Positions 7,014 to 16,498 are shown, counted from the first letter of the stretch. The stretch: DNA of 48,618 nucleotides from Ignavibacteria bacterium CG2_30_36_16 (GCA_001873185.1 MNYQ01000138.1:1-48618), one strand, 5' to 3'. Notes: generated by a model not told the origin, from the sequence alone. Numbers and translations are program-made.

Positions 7014-10000
7014 CTATGCAAGAAACTCGTAAGTGTTATAACCCATACTTCTTAATCTTTTATCAATTCCTTTTTTCTTATCTATTTTTGAATCGCCTTC
7101 TCCGGAATTAAATTTTTTCTTCTGTTCGTATGTGCGTGATGATCTTTGCTCATGTCCGGCAAGATTTATATTTACCGATGCAACAACGACACCGCTCTGA
7201 ATTAAATTTTGTTTTAGTACATCAATATTATTTTGAACAACCTGCCGTATTGATTCTGATTCTACTTCGATATTTGCGTTAACTGTGTTTTCTTTAATAT
7301 CAAGCATTACTTTTACTTCGCCGAGATGCTCGGGAGAAAGCTTAAACGTCATGCTTGTTTTCTCCCCCAGCTTAAAGAAGTTTGTTATCTCTTTAACAAC
7401 ATCAGCCGCTTTAATAAATTTCATAGTCTCATCAATATGAGAAGAGAAATTTGTTTTCACCTGTGCATTTTCTGTTTTGTTAATTTCGCTTTGCGGCGAT
7501 GCGCTTAATTTGTTCTCGCTATTGTTTAATTCATTGCCGGATGATTTTGTATTCGTCTCTAAAGAAACATGATCGTCGGGTTTTTGATCTAACATTGCCG
7601 ATTTTGTTTTTTGATTATTCTCAGGTTCAGCAAACGCGGTTTCTTTTGGCGCTGCTTCCGGTGCGCTGTTTGAATTTGTTTTTATTGCTTTAACTTTTTC
7701 GGGTTGAGCAAGAACCTCTTCTGTGTTGAAAATATTATCTTCTTTAAGATTTATTTTGGGGTCTGATGTTCGCTCTGCCATTTTTGAATTTAGCTCAACA
7801 TCATTTCCCTTGAAAGGTTTATTTTTTTGCAAATTGTCTTTTGTCGGCTTTTCATCATCTGTTATTATAAAGCTGCTAAAAGTTTTCTCAATATTTTTTA
7901 AAAACAAATTGTTTTTTTCAGATGGAAGTGATGCGGATGTTTGATGTTTCACTTCTTTCTCATGGACAGTGTTTTCTTTTATTATTGGTTTTTGAATTTC
8001 TTCATCTTCTAATTGATTTACTTTTTCGGATTCAATTTCTTTTTCGTCAATAAGAGAATTATTTGATTCTGTTTTATCCGTTTTAAATTCGGTCTTACTT
8101 AAGGCTTTGCCGCTGATCTTCGTTTCATTTATTTCTTTTCCAACAAGATTTTTGTTCGCTGCTTTTTCATCAACTGCTGCTTCTTTTAAAAATGTAGTTT
8201 CTTTTTCTGAAAAGTTCAATTTGATTTTAGCATCGGATTTTAATTCCGCCTTTTCATCAGTTGTTTTCAAAGTTTCTTTAGCATTAACCGACGGCTCTAA
8301 CTTTTCCTCATCAACAATAACTTGCTCGTTAGTTTTCAAAATGGACTTGTCGTTTCCCATAAGTTTTGATGACTTATCCGGTGTATTAATTTCCACTCCG
8401 TTGAAATGGTTGCTGTTTAAAGTTTTCCCAAATTTAACTTTTGAAATAACGTCTATTTTTTCAATGGGATGTAATTTGAACCCGGCTTGAGGGCCCACAG
8501 ATTGTTTACTCACCGCGACCTCTTGTTTAGCAGTCGAAGCCTCACTTGCCATCGCGGCAAATTTCCCCTGATTAATTGTAAGTCCGTCTTTCAGAATGTT
8601 ATTTGAATAAACAGCTTTTAAGTAATTACTCTCAAAAGGTTTTTGCTCGGTTTTAGTATAGTCAACTGATATGCGGCTTACTAACTGTGGTTTTGTAATT
8701 TCAAAAGTGTCATCGCCGCTTAAACTTTTTACATGGTTAAAAAGATTAGCTGTGTTTTTTATGCTGCCATCCGATTGAGTAAAAAGTTCAATTTTAATCC
8801 CGCGGTTTATTTTATTAAAACTTTCAACGGTTTTCTTTTCAACCTCAAATTTAAATAGCTTATTGATGGTTTTTTGGTTCTCTGTTTGAACTTCTTCGTT
8901 AGTTATTACTTTTACTTTCGGCAAGTTATAACCTTTTGGAATATTGATAACCTTAGTTTTTGAAGATTGCCTGGCAACGGTTTTTTCTTCAGGTGAAAAA
9001 TTTACTTTGGGATTTTTTTCGGAATTGAGCAAAACTTTTTTTTCTACTTTAGTGTTAATGGTCGGCTCTATTTCTTCGAGTATGTTCGTTCTGAAATTTG
9101 TTCTCTCCAATTTTTCTTTATCGGAATAAATAATATTTTCTTGAATGCCGGTTTTTAATTCCCCGTTTGTTGTTGCTCTTTCCACTCCGTGCAAATTTAT
9201 TTTTTTTGCTTCGTCTTTCACCGAAACATCCGGATGCTCAATGATAATCTTTTTCACATTGATTAAAGAAGCCTCTGCCGGTTGAGTTTTTTCAGTTGCA
9301 ATTATTTCATCAACAACTTTATTGACTTCACCATTATTTCCATTTTGAGTAACAGCTTTTTCAACATCTAATAATGTTTCTTTATCCACTTCTTGGTTCT
9401 CTTCAATCATTAAATTCGCTGCATTATTTGCACTTTGAACCTTTATTGAATCGACTTCACCGGATATATTTTGATGAGTGGTTTTTTGTTCCGGTTTCTT
9501 TACATAACCCTTTAAAAGACTATCAACTTTGAATTTTTCACTGTCTTCAAAAGTGTTGTTCAATTCAAAAGTTAGAACACTATTGTTTTCAAATTGAAGA
9601 ATTTCATTTATCGGTTCTTTTTTTGTTTTAGCTTCTTCCGCAATTTCAATTTGATTTTGTAGAATCGATTCTTGTTGTGTTGGAATTATAGAAATCTTTT
9701 CATCAGTTAGATCGTTTTCCAATGTAACCCAATTACTTTGCGATAATTTCTGTGAACTATTTACTGCTTGGAAATTAAACGTGTAGATTTTATCATCCGC
9801 CTGAACCACAAGACTAAATTTTTCTTTTTCATTTACAGCTTTTAAAGACTCCTTTAACTTTTCAATTTCATTACTAAATGATTTTTTATCGGATTCCGTT
9901 GAGATAAACTGCGACTTGGCAGTTTTAGTTAGTAGACCTAGCTGATTTAACAATGAAAATATTACATCGCCTGAAACTATTTCTGTTTCTTTAGTGGCGG

Positions 10001-10331
10001 GGCTATTTGCATCTTCAACTAATTTAATAGACTGTGAGGGATTTGTATTTTGAGCCAACGTTTCAAACAATTTTTGTAAGACTTGTTCTACTTCTTCAGA
10101 TTCAAATTGGTTTAATTCAAGCGAAGCAACGGGCAACGAATTTACACCGGTATTTTTCTCTGCTTCTCCGGAGTCATTTACTAACGAGAGTTTCAACTCA
10201 TCCGGATTTTTAAAATAAATTTTGATGATATCCGAGAACAAATAATTCGGACTCGCAAACTTATTAGTTTTTGCTGCCTCAATTGAGCCGGCTGTCGAAA
10301 ACGCATTAAAAAAAAGAGGATTAAAAACCAT
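7014..10331 (-). CDS. fliK: FliK-like hook-length control protein, unusually long
   Basis: FliK is secreted during hook growth, measures hook length and switches the export gate to late substrates. The C-terminal domain (about residues 970-1058) matches the Flg_hook domain: MTFKLSPEHLGEVKVMLDIKENTVNANIEVESESIRQVVQNNIDVLKQNLIQSGVVVASVNINLAG. The preceding 950 residues are low-complexity, rich in Lys, Glu, Asn, Ser and Thr, with no recognisable fold, consistent with an extended secreted ruler. At 1105 residues it is about two to three times the size of well-studied FliK proteins (roughly 400-650). The upstream gene's stop and this start share one base. Its place before flgD is the classic order. 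Confidence 0.9.
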   Translation of the reverse strand: MVFNPLFFNAFSTAGSIEAAKTNKFASPNYLFSDIIKIYFKNPDELKLSLVNDSGEAEKNTGVNSLPVASLELNQFESEEVEQVLQKLFETLAQNTNPSQSIKLVEDANSPATKETEIVSGDVIFSLLNQLGLLTKTAKSQFISTESDKKSFSNEIEKLKESLKAVNEKEKFSLVVQADDKIYTFNFQAVNSSQKLSQSNWVTLENDLTDEKISIIPTQQESILQNQIEIAEEAKTKKEPINEILQFENNSVLTFELNNTFEDSEKFKVDSLLKGYVKKPEQKTTHQNISGEVDSIKVQSANNAANLMIEENQEVDKETLLDVEKAVTQNGNNGEVNKVVDEIIATEKTQPAEASLINVKKIIIEHPDVSVKDEAKKINLHGVERATTNGELKTGIQENIIYSDKEKLERTNFRTNILEEIEPTINTKVEKKVLLNSEKNPKVNFSPEEKTVARQSSKTKVINIPKGYNLPKVKVITNEEVQTENQKTINKLFKFEVEKKTVESFNKINRGIKIELFTQSDGSIKNTANLFNHVKSLSGDDTFEITKPQLVSRISVDYTKTEQKPFESNYLKAVYSNNILKDGLTINQGKFAAMASEASTAKQEVAVSKQSVGPQAGFKLHPIEKIDVISKVKFGKTLNSNHFNGVEINTPDKSSKLMGNDKSILKTNEQVIVDEEKLEPSVNAKETLKTTDEKAELKSDAKIKLNFSEKETTFLKEAAVDEKAANKNLVGKEINETKISGKALSKTEFKTDKTESNNSLIDEKEIESEKVNQLEDEEIQKPIIKENTVHEKEVKHQTSASLPSEKNNLFLKNIEKTFSSFIITDDEKPTKDNLQKNKPFKGNDVELNSKMAERTSDPKINLKEDNIFNTEEVLAQPEKVKAIKTNSNSAPEAAPKETAFAEPENNQKTKSAMLDQKPDDHVSLETNTKSSGNELNNSENKLSASPQSEINKTENAQVKTNFSSHIDETMKFIKAADVVKEITNFFKLGEKTSMTFKLSPEHLGEVKVMLDIKENTVNANIEVESESIRQVVQNNIDVLKQNLIQSGVVVASVNINLAGHEQRSSRTYEQKKKFNSGEGDSKIDKKKGIDKRLRSMGYNTYEFLA

Positions 10332-10927
10332 TACTGTCTTACTTTTATTATTCTTTGTACAACTTCAGGATTCAATTGCGATAAAATGTCCGCCGCTTTT
10401 TTCTTCTTCATGGCGTAAATAATATCTCTTGCTACATTATCGGAATAATTCTGAATTATTTTAGCTGCACGTTTTGAGTCCATTGCTTCGTAGAGTCCTG
10501 CTGTTTTTTTTGTCCAGTCTTTATACTCTTTGGTTACAATAACTTTTTCTTTGACCGATTCTTCAGAACTTACGTTTTGGGTTGTAACAGGCTGCTGTTT
10601 TTTAACTTCTGCTTTTATTTTTTTTATGCTGTCTGCTAATGCAGTAAGATCTTCTTTTCCCTTCGGGGGATTTCTTATTTCTACCATTACTGAATCAGTT
10701 TTAGGATCTTCATTGGGAGCAGCTAATTTATTAATTATACCTTTCTCAATGAGGTTTGGCGGTGCTTTGGCTTGTTCGAGAGTTTTAGGCTTAATTTTAA
10801 TTGTCTTTGGCGCAGTGAAATCAAAAGCAAAAATATTATCGCAAGTATTATTCAAGTACATTATTGCAATTGTAGTGATTACAAATGCAGCAAGAAAAGC
10901 CGCAGTTAATATTAGTTTCCCTTTCAC
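10331..10927 (-). CDS. MotE/YlxF-like protein with MgtE-N-type C-terminal domain
   Basis: This 198-residue protein has one N-terminal membrane anchor (about 5-26, LILTAAFLAAFVITTIAIMYL). A periplasmic Pro/Lys-rich linker with a coiled coil follows. The C-terminal repeat region (YEAMDSKRAAKIIQNYSDNVARDIIYAMKKKKAADILSQLNPEVVQRII) resembles the MgtE intracellular-N fold. This layout fits MotE, a chaperone for the stator protein MotB, and the YlxF proteins found between fliJ and fliK in other bacteria. The start is a GTG overlapping the fliJ stop as GTGA, with AGAGGA 5 nt upstream. Assignment rests on architecture and synteny. Confidence 0.75.
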   Translation of the reverse strand: MKGKLILTAAFLAAFVITTIAIMYLNNTCDNIFAFDFTAPKTIKIKPKTLEQAKAPPNLIEKGIINKLAAPNEDPKTDSVMVEIRNPPKGKEDLTALADSIKKIKAEVKKQQPVTTQNVSSEESVKEKVIVTKEYKDWTKKTAGLYEAMDSKRAAKIIQNYSDNVARDIIYAMKKKKAADILSQLNPEVVQRIIKVRQ

Positions 10928-11361
10928 CTGTTTCCTCTTATATATTTTTGCGTAGCCATCTCGTTTATAGAATCCATTTCAATTTTATTTTCATTTAGCT
11001 GAAAAATTTCTAAATGATTTTCTTTCAGTGTGCCAAACATCTTATTCTCTTTGGATTTTTGAACCAATTCAATCATCTTTTCATCTTTCTTCAACTCAAG
11101 CTGATTTATTTTCAGTTTGATTAAAAGAAGCTGCTGCTTTAAATCTTCTTCGTATCCCTTAATAAACTTTAATTCGAAAGACGAAAGTTTTTCATGCGAT
11201 ATATCTCTCTTTGTATTGTTACCTCTTTCCACAACCTGATTATATTCCTGCCTCTGTCTTTCAATAAATGCGTCTATTTCTGCCAATTCTTTTGCCGCTT
11301 TTTTTTCAAGAGAGTCTTTTATTTTTTTTATTGATTCAAATCTGTAATTAAACTTTGACAT
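10924..11361 (-). CDS. fliJ: Flagellar export protein FliJ
   Basis: FliJ is a soluble coiled-coil rod that sits in the FliI hexamer and couples it to the export gate. The 145-residue sequence is almost entirely helical and charged. The N-terminus FNYRFESIKKIKDSLEKKAAKELAEIDAFIERQ is typical of the family. Sequence conservation of FliJ is weak in general, so the call leans on length, coiled-coil pattern and its position directly after fliI (3-bp gap) and before the motE-like gene (GTGA overlap). Confidence 0.88.
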   Translation of the reverse strand: MSKFNYRFESIKKIKDSLEKKAAKELAEIDAFIERQRQEYNQVVERGNNTKRDISHEKLSSFELKFIKGYEEDLKQQLLLIKLKINQLELKKDEKMIELVQKSKENKMFGTLKENHLEIFQLNENKIEMDSINEMATQKYIRGNR

Positions 11362-11364
11362 ATT

Positions 11365-12696
11365 TTACACCAACGGTTGTTCAATTATTTCATGAAGTCT
11401 GCGCACAGTTTCTTCAAACAAAGCTTCTTCAAGTATATCCTGTTTTAAGAATTTTCTAAGCGAATTAATTTTAGAAAGTGCATGATCAATCTGCAAATTA
11501 CTTCCCCGGACATAAGCGCCAATGTTAATCAGGTCCTCCGCTTCCTTGTAGGTAACAAGAATTTCATTAAATGCCATTGCTCTCAAACGATGATCTTTGG
11601 ATACAATATCTGGCATAACGCGGCTTACGCTTTGCAGAGGATCAACCGCAGGATATTGCCCTTTATTAGCAAGCCTTCTGGAGAGAACAATATGCCCGTC
11701 AAGTATCGAACGCACGGCATCCGCTATCGGTTCATTCATATCATCGCCATCAACAAGAACAGTGTAAAAACCTGTGATTGATCCCGAACTTGTCGTACCG
11801 GCTCTTTCGAGAAGTTTTGGCAGAATTGAAAAAACAGAAGGAGTATAACCTTTAGTTGTAGGCGGTTCGCCAATTGTTAAACCAATTTCGCGCTGAGCCA
11901 TAGCAAACCGCGTCACCGAGTCCATCATTAAAACAACATCCATCCCGAGATCACGAAAATATTCGGCGATTGTTGTTCCGAGAAATGCGCCTTTCATTCT
12001 TATAAGAGGCGGCTTATCACTTGTTGCAACGACAATAACAGACTTTTTCAATCCCTCTTCGCCAAGATCTTTTTCGATAAATTCTCTAACTTCTCTGCCG
12101 CGTTCACCTATTAGAGTAATAACGTTAACATCTGCATTTGTATTACGGGCAATCATACCAAGCATAACGCTTTTGCCTATACCGCTGCCCGCAAAAATTC
12201 CGGCTCGCTGCCCTTTGCCGATAGTAAGTAAACCATCAATTGATCGCACGCCTGTTTGAAGAGGAGCTGTTATTCTTTCTCTCGTTAATGGGTTTGGCGG
12301 GTCAGCATAAATAGAGCGGATTGAGCTGGTAATAATTTCACCTTTACCATCTATCGGATTTCCGAGTCCGTCTAAAACTCTTCCTAAAAGCGCTTTTCCA
12401 ACGCCGATTGAAAACGTCCGCCCCGAAGCTATTATTTCGCACGAAGGAGAAATTTTTCTAACTTCACCAAGCGCAATCGATAATACTTTCCCTTCTTTAA
12501 AGCCGACTACTTCAGTCTTACATACTTCGTTGCCGTCGTTATCAACGATAGAACATATTTCACCGAGGGACACATTTGGTCCGCTTGATACAATCACCAG
12601 ACCGATTACATCGTTAACCCTGCCATTAACTTTTATAGTATCCGCTCGATTAATTACGCGCATATACCGCTGAAATATTTTTTCTTCGATGTTCAT
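11365..12696 (-). CDS. fliI: Flagellum-specific ATPase FliI
   Basis: FliI is the export ATPase that unfolds and releases substrates at the base of the flagellum. Residues 170-176 (GSGIGKS) are the Walker A loop. D259 in VVLMMDSVTRFA is the Walker B aspartate. The catalytic glutamate lies in LIGERGREVREF (about 196-207). Other F1-beta-like signatures are TTKGYTPSVFSILPKLLERAG and GQYPAVDPLQSVSRVMPDI. The 443-residue length is standard. It starts 1 bp after the fliH stop, in the usual fliH-fliI-fliJ order. Confidence 0.97.
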   Translation of the reverse strand: MNIEEKIFQRYMRVINRADTIKVNGRVNDVIGLVIVSSGPNVSLGEICSIVDNDGNEVCKTEVVGFKEGKVLSIALGEVRKISPSCEIIASGRTFSIGVGKALLGRVLDGLGNPIDGKGEIITSSIRSIYADPPNPLTRERITAPLQTGVRSIDGLLTIGKGQRAGIFAGSGIGKSVMLGMIARNTNADVNVITLIGERGREVREFIEKDLGEEGLKKSVIVVATSDKPPLIRMKGAFLGTTIAEYFRDLGMDVVLMMDSVTRFAMAQREIGLTIGEPPTTKGYTPSVFSILPKLLERAGTTSSGSITGFYTVLVDGDDMNEPIADAVRSILDGHIVLSRRLANKGQYPAVDPLQSVSRVMPDIVSKDHRLRAMAFNEILVTYKEAEDLINIGAYVRGSNLQIDHALSKINSLRKFLKQDILEEALFEETVRRLHEIIEQPLV

Positions 12697-12697
12697 T

Positions 12698-13321
12698 TTA
12701 GTTTGCTTCTAACGAAAGCTCAAACTGCTTTTTAATTTCATTTATTTGTGTAGAAAGCCGTGCGTCTACATTTCCAATTTCCGACTCAATGAAACAACCG
12801 CCTTCTTCGATTCTGTCGTCCGGTTCAAATTTAATTTTCGAAAAAGTATGTTCCGAAAAAAGATTTTGACTGTCATTGTTTATTAATTGAAAATCTTCCG
12901 GGTTTAGCCTTACAATTGTATTATTTGAACCGAGCACTTTTCGTATCGATTCCATTAATATTTCATTTATATGAGACGATGACTTTACTTCCCGCTTAAC
13001 TATTTTTTCACCAATTGCTATGGATAGTTTAACAACCAGGTTTTCAAATAACGGATCATATGCCGAAAGATTTTCATTTATTTCATTAAGGATTTTTTCT
13101 GCTTCGGAATATTTTGTCATTAATTGAGCGGCATATTCTTTTTGCAGTTGAGTTACAGCTTCTTCATGCCCTGTCTTATAACCCTGCTGATATCTCTCAT
13201 CAAGCATTTCGCGCAGACGGTCTTTTTCTTGTGCAGCTTCTTGCACTTCTTCTTCAAACGAATCTTTAAGTTTGATGTTGATTTTACATGGCTTAATGCC
13301 AAGCTTAATTACATTAGACAT
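12698..13321 (-). CDS. fliH: Flagellar assembly protein FliH
   Basis: FliH is a dimeric stalk that binds FliI and tethers it to the C ring. The N-terminal half is a Glu/Gln-rich helix (FEEEVQEAAQEKDRLREMLDERYQQGYKTGHEEAVTQL), and the C-terminal half matches the FliH/V-ATPase E-subunit fold (LSIAIGEKIVKREVKSSSHINEILMESIRKVLGSNN). The ORF track starts at 13348, but the internal ATG at 13321 (MSNVIKLG) leaves only an 8-bp overlap with fliG and has a GGAAG sequence just upstream, so it is preferred. Gene order supports the call. Confidence 0.9.
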   Translation of the reverse strand: MSNVIKLGIKPCKINIKLKDSFEEEVQEAAQEKDRLREMLDERYQQGYKTGHEEAVTQLQKEYAAQLMTKYSEAEKILNEINENLSAYDPLFENLVVKLSIAIGEKIVKREVKSSSHINEILMESIRKVLGSNNTIVRLNPEDFQLINNDSQNLFSEHTFSKIKFEPDDRIEEGGCFIESEIGNVDARLSTQINEIKKQFELSLEAN

Positions 13322-14369
13322 AAATTTCTTCCGCCCCGCCTCTGACATTAAGAGCTATCTCACCCTGTTCTTCAAGTCTTTTAACAACATCAATAATTTT
13401 ATTCTGTGCTTCTTCCACTTCTTTTAGTTTTACCATTCCCATGTATTGCAATTCTTCTTTAAGAAGATCCGCGGCACGCTCGGACATGTTGGCAAAGATT
13501 TTCTCTTTAAGTTTTTCGTCAACAATTTTAAGCGAAAGTCCGAGGTCTTTTCTATCGACTTCACGCAAAATTTTCTGAATATCTTTATCCTGAATGTTTA
13601 CAATGTCATCGAACAAGAACATCAATCGTTTTACTTCCATCGCAACATCCGGATCGCGCTGCGAAAGTTGATCCATTATTTCTTTACTTAGCGAAACACT
13701 TGTTTTATTAAGAATACTTGCAAGACTTTTGGTTCCGCCTATTTTACTTAATGACTGACCGAGACTAACGCCTGCCATATCATCAACCACGCGTTCAATC
13801 TGCTGAAGTGTTTGGGGAGAAATTTTTCCGAGCGTTGCAATCCTATGCACAACGTCAATGCGAAGCGAATCAGGCAGTTCGCGTATTGCCGCTGCTGTTT
13901 GTTCCGGATTTAGGTGAGAAAGAATTAAAGCAATAGTTTGCGGATGCTCTTTATTTAAGAAATTAACAAGCTGTGTAGAGTCAGCTTTTTTAAGTACATC
14001 AAACCCCTTGAGCGTTGTAAGGTTTTTAACTTTTTCAATTATCTCAACGGCTTTTTGAAATCCGAATGATTTTTCGAGAACTGCCTGAGCAAAATCAATA
14101 CCGCCTTCAAGCATATACTCGCGCGCGGTAATCATGTTGTAAAATTCTTCCAGGATTGAATCAACAGTGGTTGACGGAATATTTTTTACCTTACTGATTT
14201 CCGTTGATATCATTTCAACCTCACCCGGATCGAGATACCTGAATACGGAGGAAGCAGTTTCCACATTAAGTGCAATCATTAAAAGAGCAGCTTTTTGTGC
14301 GCCTGTTATTTCCGCCATCCTAACTTCTGTCGACGGTAAATTTCTCCGATTGTTTGGGTTAGATTTCAT
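13314..14369 (-). CDS. fliG: Flagellar motor switch protein FliG
   Basis: FliG sits on the MS ring and carries the charged helix that meets the stator to make torque. The family pattern is complete. The N-terminal domain has GAQKAALLMIALNVETASSVFRYLDPGEVEMISTEIS. The middle domain contains the EHPQTIALILSHLNPEQTA motif. The C-terminal domain ends in the torque helix region DLGLSLKIVDEKLKEKIFANMSERAADLLKEEL. The 351-residue length is near normal, with about 17 extra N-terminal residues; M18 is an alternative start. The start overlaps the fliF stop by 11 bp. Confidence 0.96.
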   Translation of the reverse strand: MKSNPNNRRNLPSTEVRMAEITGAQKAALLMIALNVETASSVFRYLDPGEVEMISTEISKVKNIPSTTVDSILEEFYNMITAREYMLEGGIDFAQAVLEKSFGFQKAVEIIEKVKNLTTLKGFDVLKKADSTQLVNFLNKEHPQTIALILSHLNPEQTAAAIRELPDSLRIDVVHRIATLGKISPQTLQQIERVVDDMAGVSLGQSLSKIGGTKSLASILNKTSVSLSKEIMDQLSQRDPDVAMEVKRLMFLFDDIVNIQDKDIQKILREVDRKDLGLSLKIVDEKLKEKIFANMSERAADLLKEELQYMGMVKLKEVEEAQNKIIDVVKRLEEQGEIALNVRGGAEEIYV

Positions 14370-15957
14370 CTTCGTGCAGCCATGCGTTAATTAATTTTGC
14401 AGCATCCATAGGATTTTTAGAAACGTAGTTAACTATTTTTTCCTGCTGGTTAAGTTTTAAAACCGCTTCATCTGAAATTTCATCTTCAATGTCACCTAAC
14501 GGTAATGAATGTCTTTTTTTTAGCGGCTGTATAAGCGGTTTTGGTTTTTCACTAATTCTTCCTGCCGTAACAACGGGCTCATAAGCTAATTCATTTTGCG
14601 GATTAAATGTTCCAATAATTATTCTTTCATTCTTTAACCTCTGCATTAATCCCTTTAATAAAAATATTGATGCGCCGATAGCTATTATTATCAGAATCAG
14701 ATTAACATACTGATCCATATTGTCCATCAGAGAAGGTTCTTCGACAGTTAGGTCTTCAATCGTTTTTGTTTCGAAAGAAATATTTACAAGCGAAAACTGG
14801 TCGCTTCTTTCGTTATTAATTCCAACTGCATTACGTATAATTTCTTCTAACTTTCGCATTTGCTCTGGCGGACGCGGTTCAAAAACTACTTCTGTAACTT
14901 CTCCGTTTTTTACTTCCTTTTCAACATCATTAATAACAGCCGCCACAGTAAGTTTTTTTATTGTGCCGGACCCTTCCACAACACGTTGAACAGTTTTACT
15001 GATTTCATAATTTGTAGTGCTAACTTCTGTAAGTTGCGCGGTGGAGTCAGACATAGTTACGCCGGCGTTTTCCGATTTAGTTGTCTGCTCGCTTACGGCT
15101 ACTTGTGATTCCGGATCGTAGGTTTCCATTGTCTTTTCAACTTGATCGAAATTTAAGTCTGCATTTACCTGTATAATTGCGTTGCCATACCCAACAACAT
15201 TATCCATTATATGCTGAGCCTTTTGAACAAGATATTCTTCCACTGACTGTTTTATTTCGTATTGTTTCGAACTTGAAACGGCAAGAGGATCTTCATTGTT
15301 TTCTTTTGAAAGCAATCTACCTTTAGTATCTAACAGGCTAACTTTGCTTGGCGTTAATCCTTCAACACTGCTTGAAACAAGATTAACTATGGCGTTAATA
15401 TTACTGCTACTCATAAGCTGACCGCCTTTTAATTTTAAAACTACGGAGGCTGTCGGCGGTTTTTGTTCGTCTTTAAAAACGGATTTTTCTGGGAAAACCA
15501 GATGAACTCTTACTCCCTCAACTCCGTCCTGCTGCATTATTGTACGCGAAAGTTCTCCTTCGAGCGCTCGTTTAAAATTTAACTTCTGCATAAATTCTGA
15601 CATCCCCATTGTGGATTTATCGAACAGCTCGTAACCCAAAACCCCCGAACTTGGAATTCCTTTGCCGGCAAGTGAAAGACGAACTTCATAAACTCTTTCT
15701 TTGGCTACTTTAATCGTTCTGCCGTTATCCTCAAGTTTATAAACTACTTTATCTGTGCTCAACTGTTCAACTATTTTTGAAGCGTCCTCTTCATCCAAGT
15801 TAGAATAAAGAACTGTGTAATTTGGTTCATTCAGAAATAAAATGAGTACGCCGAGTATTGCTACCGAAAGCACAGCAACGCCGCCAATCATCAGTTTTTG
15901 CTGCATTGATAATTTGTTGAAAATACTGAAAACTGCTTCGAGTGGGTTTTTATTCAT
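14359..15957 (-). CDS. fliF: Flagellar MS-ring protein FliF
   Basis: FliF forms the inner-membrane MS ring on which the basal body is built. It has two membrane segments, at about residues 21-43 (MIGGVAVLSVAILGVLILFL) and about 424-450 (NLILIIIAIGASIFLLKGLMQ). Between them is the periplasmic YscJ/FliF region (YTVLYSNLDEEDASKIVEQL...GRTIKVAKERVYEVRLSLAGKGIP; GVEGVRVHLVFPEKSVF). The cytoplasmic tail ends in MDAAKLINAWLHEDEI, the expected FliG-binding segment. The 532-residue length is normal. It follows fliE by 5 bp. Confidence 0.97.
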   Translation of the reverse strand: MNKNPLEAVFSIFNKLSMQQKLMIGGVAVLSVAILGVLILFLNEPNYTVLYSNLDEEDASKIVEQLSTDKVVYKLEDNGRTIKVAKERVYEVRLSLAGKGIPSSGVLGYELFDKSTMGMSEFMQKLNFKRALEGELSRTIMQQDGVEGVRVHLVFPEKSVFKDEQKPPTASVVLKLKGGQLMSSSNINAIVNLVSSSVEGLTPSKVSLLDTKGRLLSKENNEDPLAVSSSKQYEIKQSVEEYLVQKAQHIMDNVVGYGNAIIQVNADLNFDQVEKTMETYDPESQVAVSEQTTKSENAGVTMSDSTAQLTEVSTTNYEISKTVQRVVEGSGTIKKLTVAAVINDVEKEVKNGEVTEVVFEPRPPEQMRKLEEIIRNAVGINNERSDQFSLVNISFETKTIEDLTVEEPSLMDNMDQYVNLILIIIAIGASIFLLKGLMQRLKNERIIIGTFNPQNELAYEPVVTAGRISEKPKPLIQPLKKRHSLPLGDIEDEISDEAVLKLNQQEKIVNYVSKNPMDAAKLINAWLHEDEI

Positions 15958-15962
15958 TGACG

Positions 15963-16253
15963 TTAGATTTGAATTCTAGTTAATTCTTTATACATGTCTA
16001 ATGCTTTATTTCTAATCTCCATTAGGAGGTCTAAACTTGTCTTTGCTTTTTCGCCGGCAATCATAAGTTCGTGAAGTTCAACATCGCCGCCGTAAACAAA
16101 CTCCTCTGTAAGTTTAACTGAATCTTTTTGTTGGGTATTTACCTGCCCGATGAAATCGGTGATGACATTTTCAAATTCTGCTCCGTTTGATTTTGACGTT
16201 TCCTTAAAAGGATTTAGTCCCTGAGCCAAACTGCCTATTTGATCTATTTGCAT
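15963..16253 (-). CDS. fliE: Flagellar hook-basal body protein FliE
   Basis: FliE links the MS ring to the rod. The 96-residue protein ends in the family pattern GGDVELHELMIAGEKAKTSLDLLMEIRNKALDMYKELTRIQI, which is highly conserved. It starts 2 bp after the small unknown ORF and precedes fliF, matching the usual flgB-flgC-fliE-fliF order apart from the inserted ORF. Confidence 0.95.
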   Translation of the reverse strand: MQIDQIGSLAQGLNPFKETSKSNGAEFENVITDFIGQVNTQQKDSVKLTEEFVYGGDVELHELMIAGEKAKTSLDLLMEIRNKALDMYKELTRIQI

Positions 16254-16255
16254 TT

Positions 16256-16498
16256 TTAACCTCTTCTATCTAATAAGGATCCAACAGCAACGCCAGCCAT
16301 TTTTCCTCTGCTATTATAAAAATGATGATCCATTATTTCCTCCTTGCTTTCGGGATATAATTTTGTAAAAAATTGTTTTTCGTCACCGGTTACTTTTTCG
16401 GGAAGGGCTGATTTAACAGGACTGCTATTTTGTGCAGGCGAAGCGCTGCCAACTTTATATGGCGTGTAATTTCCAATCATATTAGTGTTAATTTTCAT
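16256..16498 (-). CDS. Small uncharacterised protein inserted between flgC and fliE
   Basis: I do not recognise this 80-residue protein. It is soluble, with a polar low-complexity N-terminus (KVGSASPAQNSSPVKSALPEKV) and a more structured-looking C-terminus (QFFTKLYPESKEEIMDHHFYNSRGKMAGVAVGSLLDRRG). The ORF track starts at 16528, but the ATG at 16498 clears the flgC stop and has GGAG about 10 nt upstream, so it is preferred. It is packed tightly between flgC and fliE, so it is almost certainly co-expressed with rod genes. A chaperone, rod-associated or assembly role is possible from context only. It has no signal peptide, membrane segment or cysteine. Confidence 0.7.
   Translation of the reverse strand: MKINTNMIGNYTPYKVGSASPAQNSSPVKSALPEKVTGDEKQFFTKLYPESKEEIMDHHFYNSRGKMAGVAVGSLLDRRG

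Noticed and set aside
10530-10955. 141-aa plus-strand ORF
   Set aside because: Antisense to the motE-like gene; composition is that of a reverse shadow.
16256-16498. Anti-sigma factor FlgM
   Set aside because: The MKIN start and small size recall FlgM, but the C-terminal sigma-28-binding helices are not evident and the position inside the rod operon is unusual for flgM.
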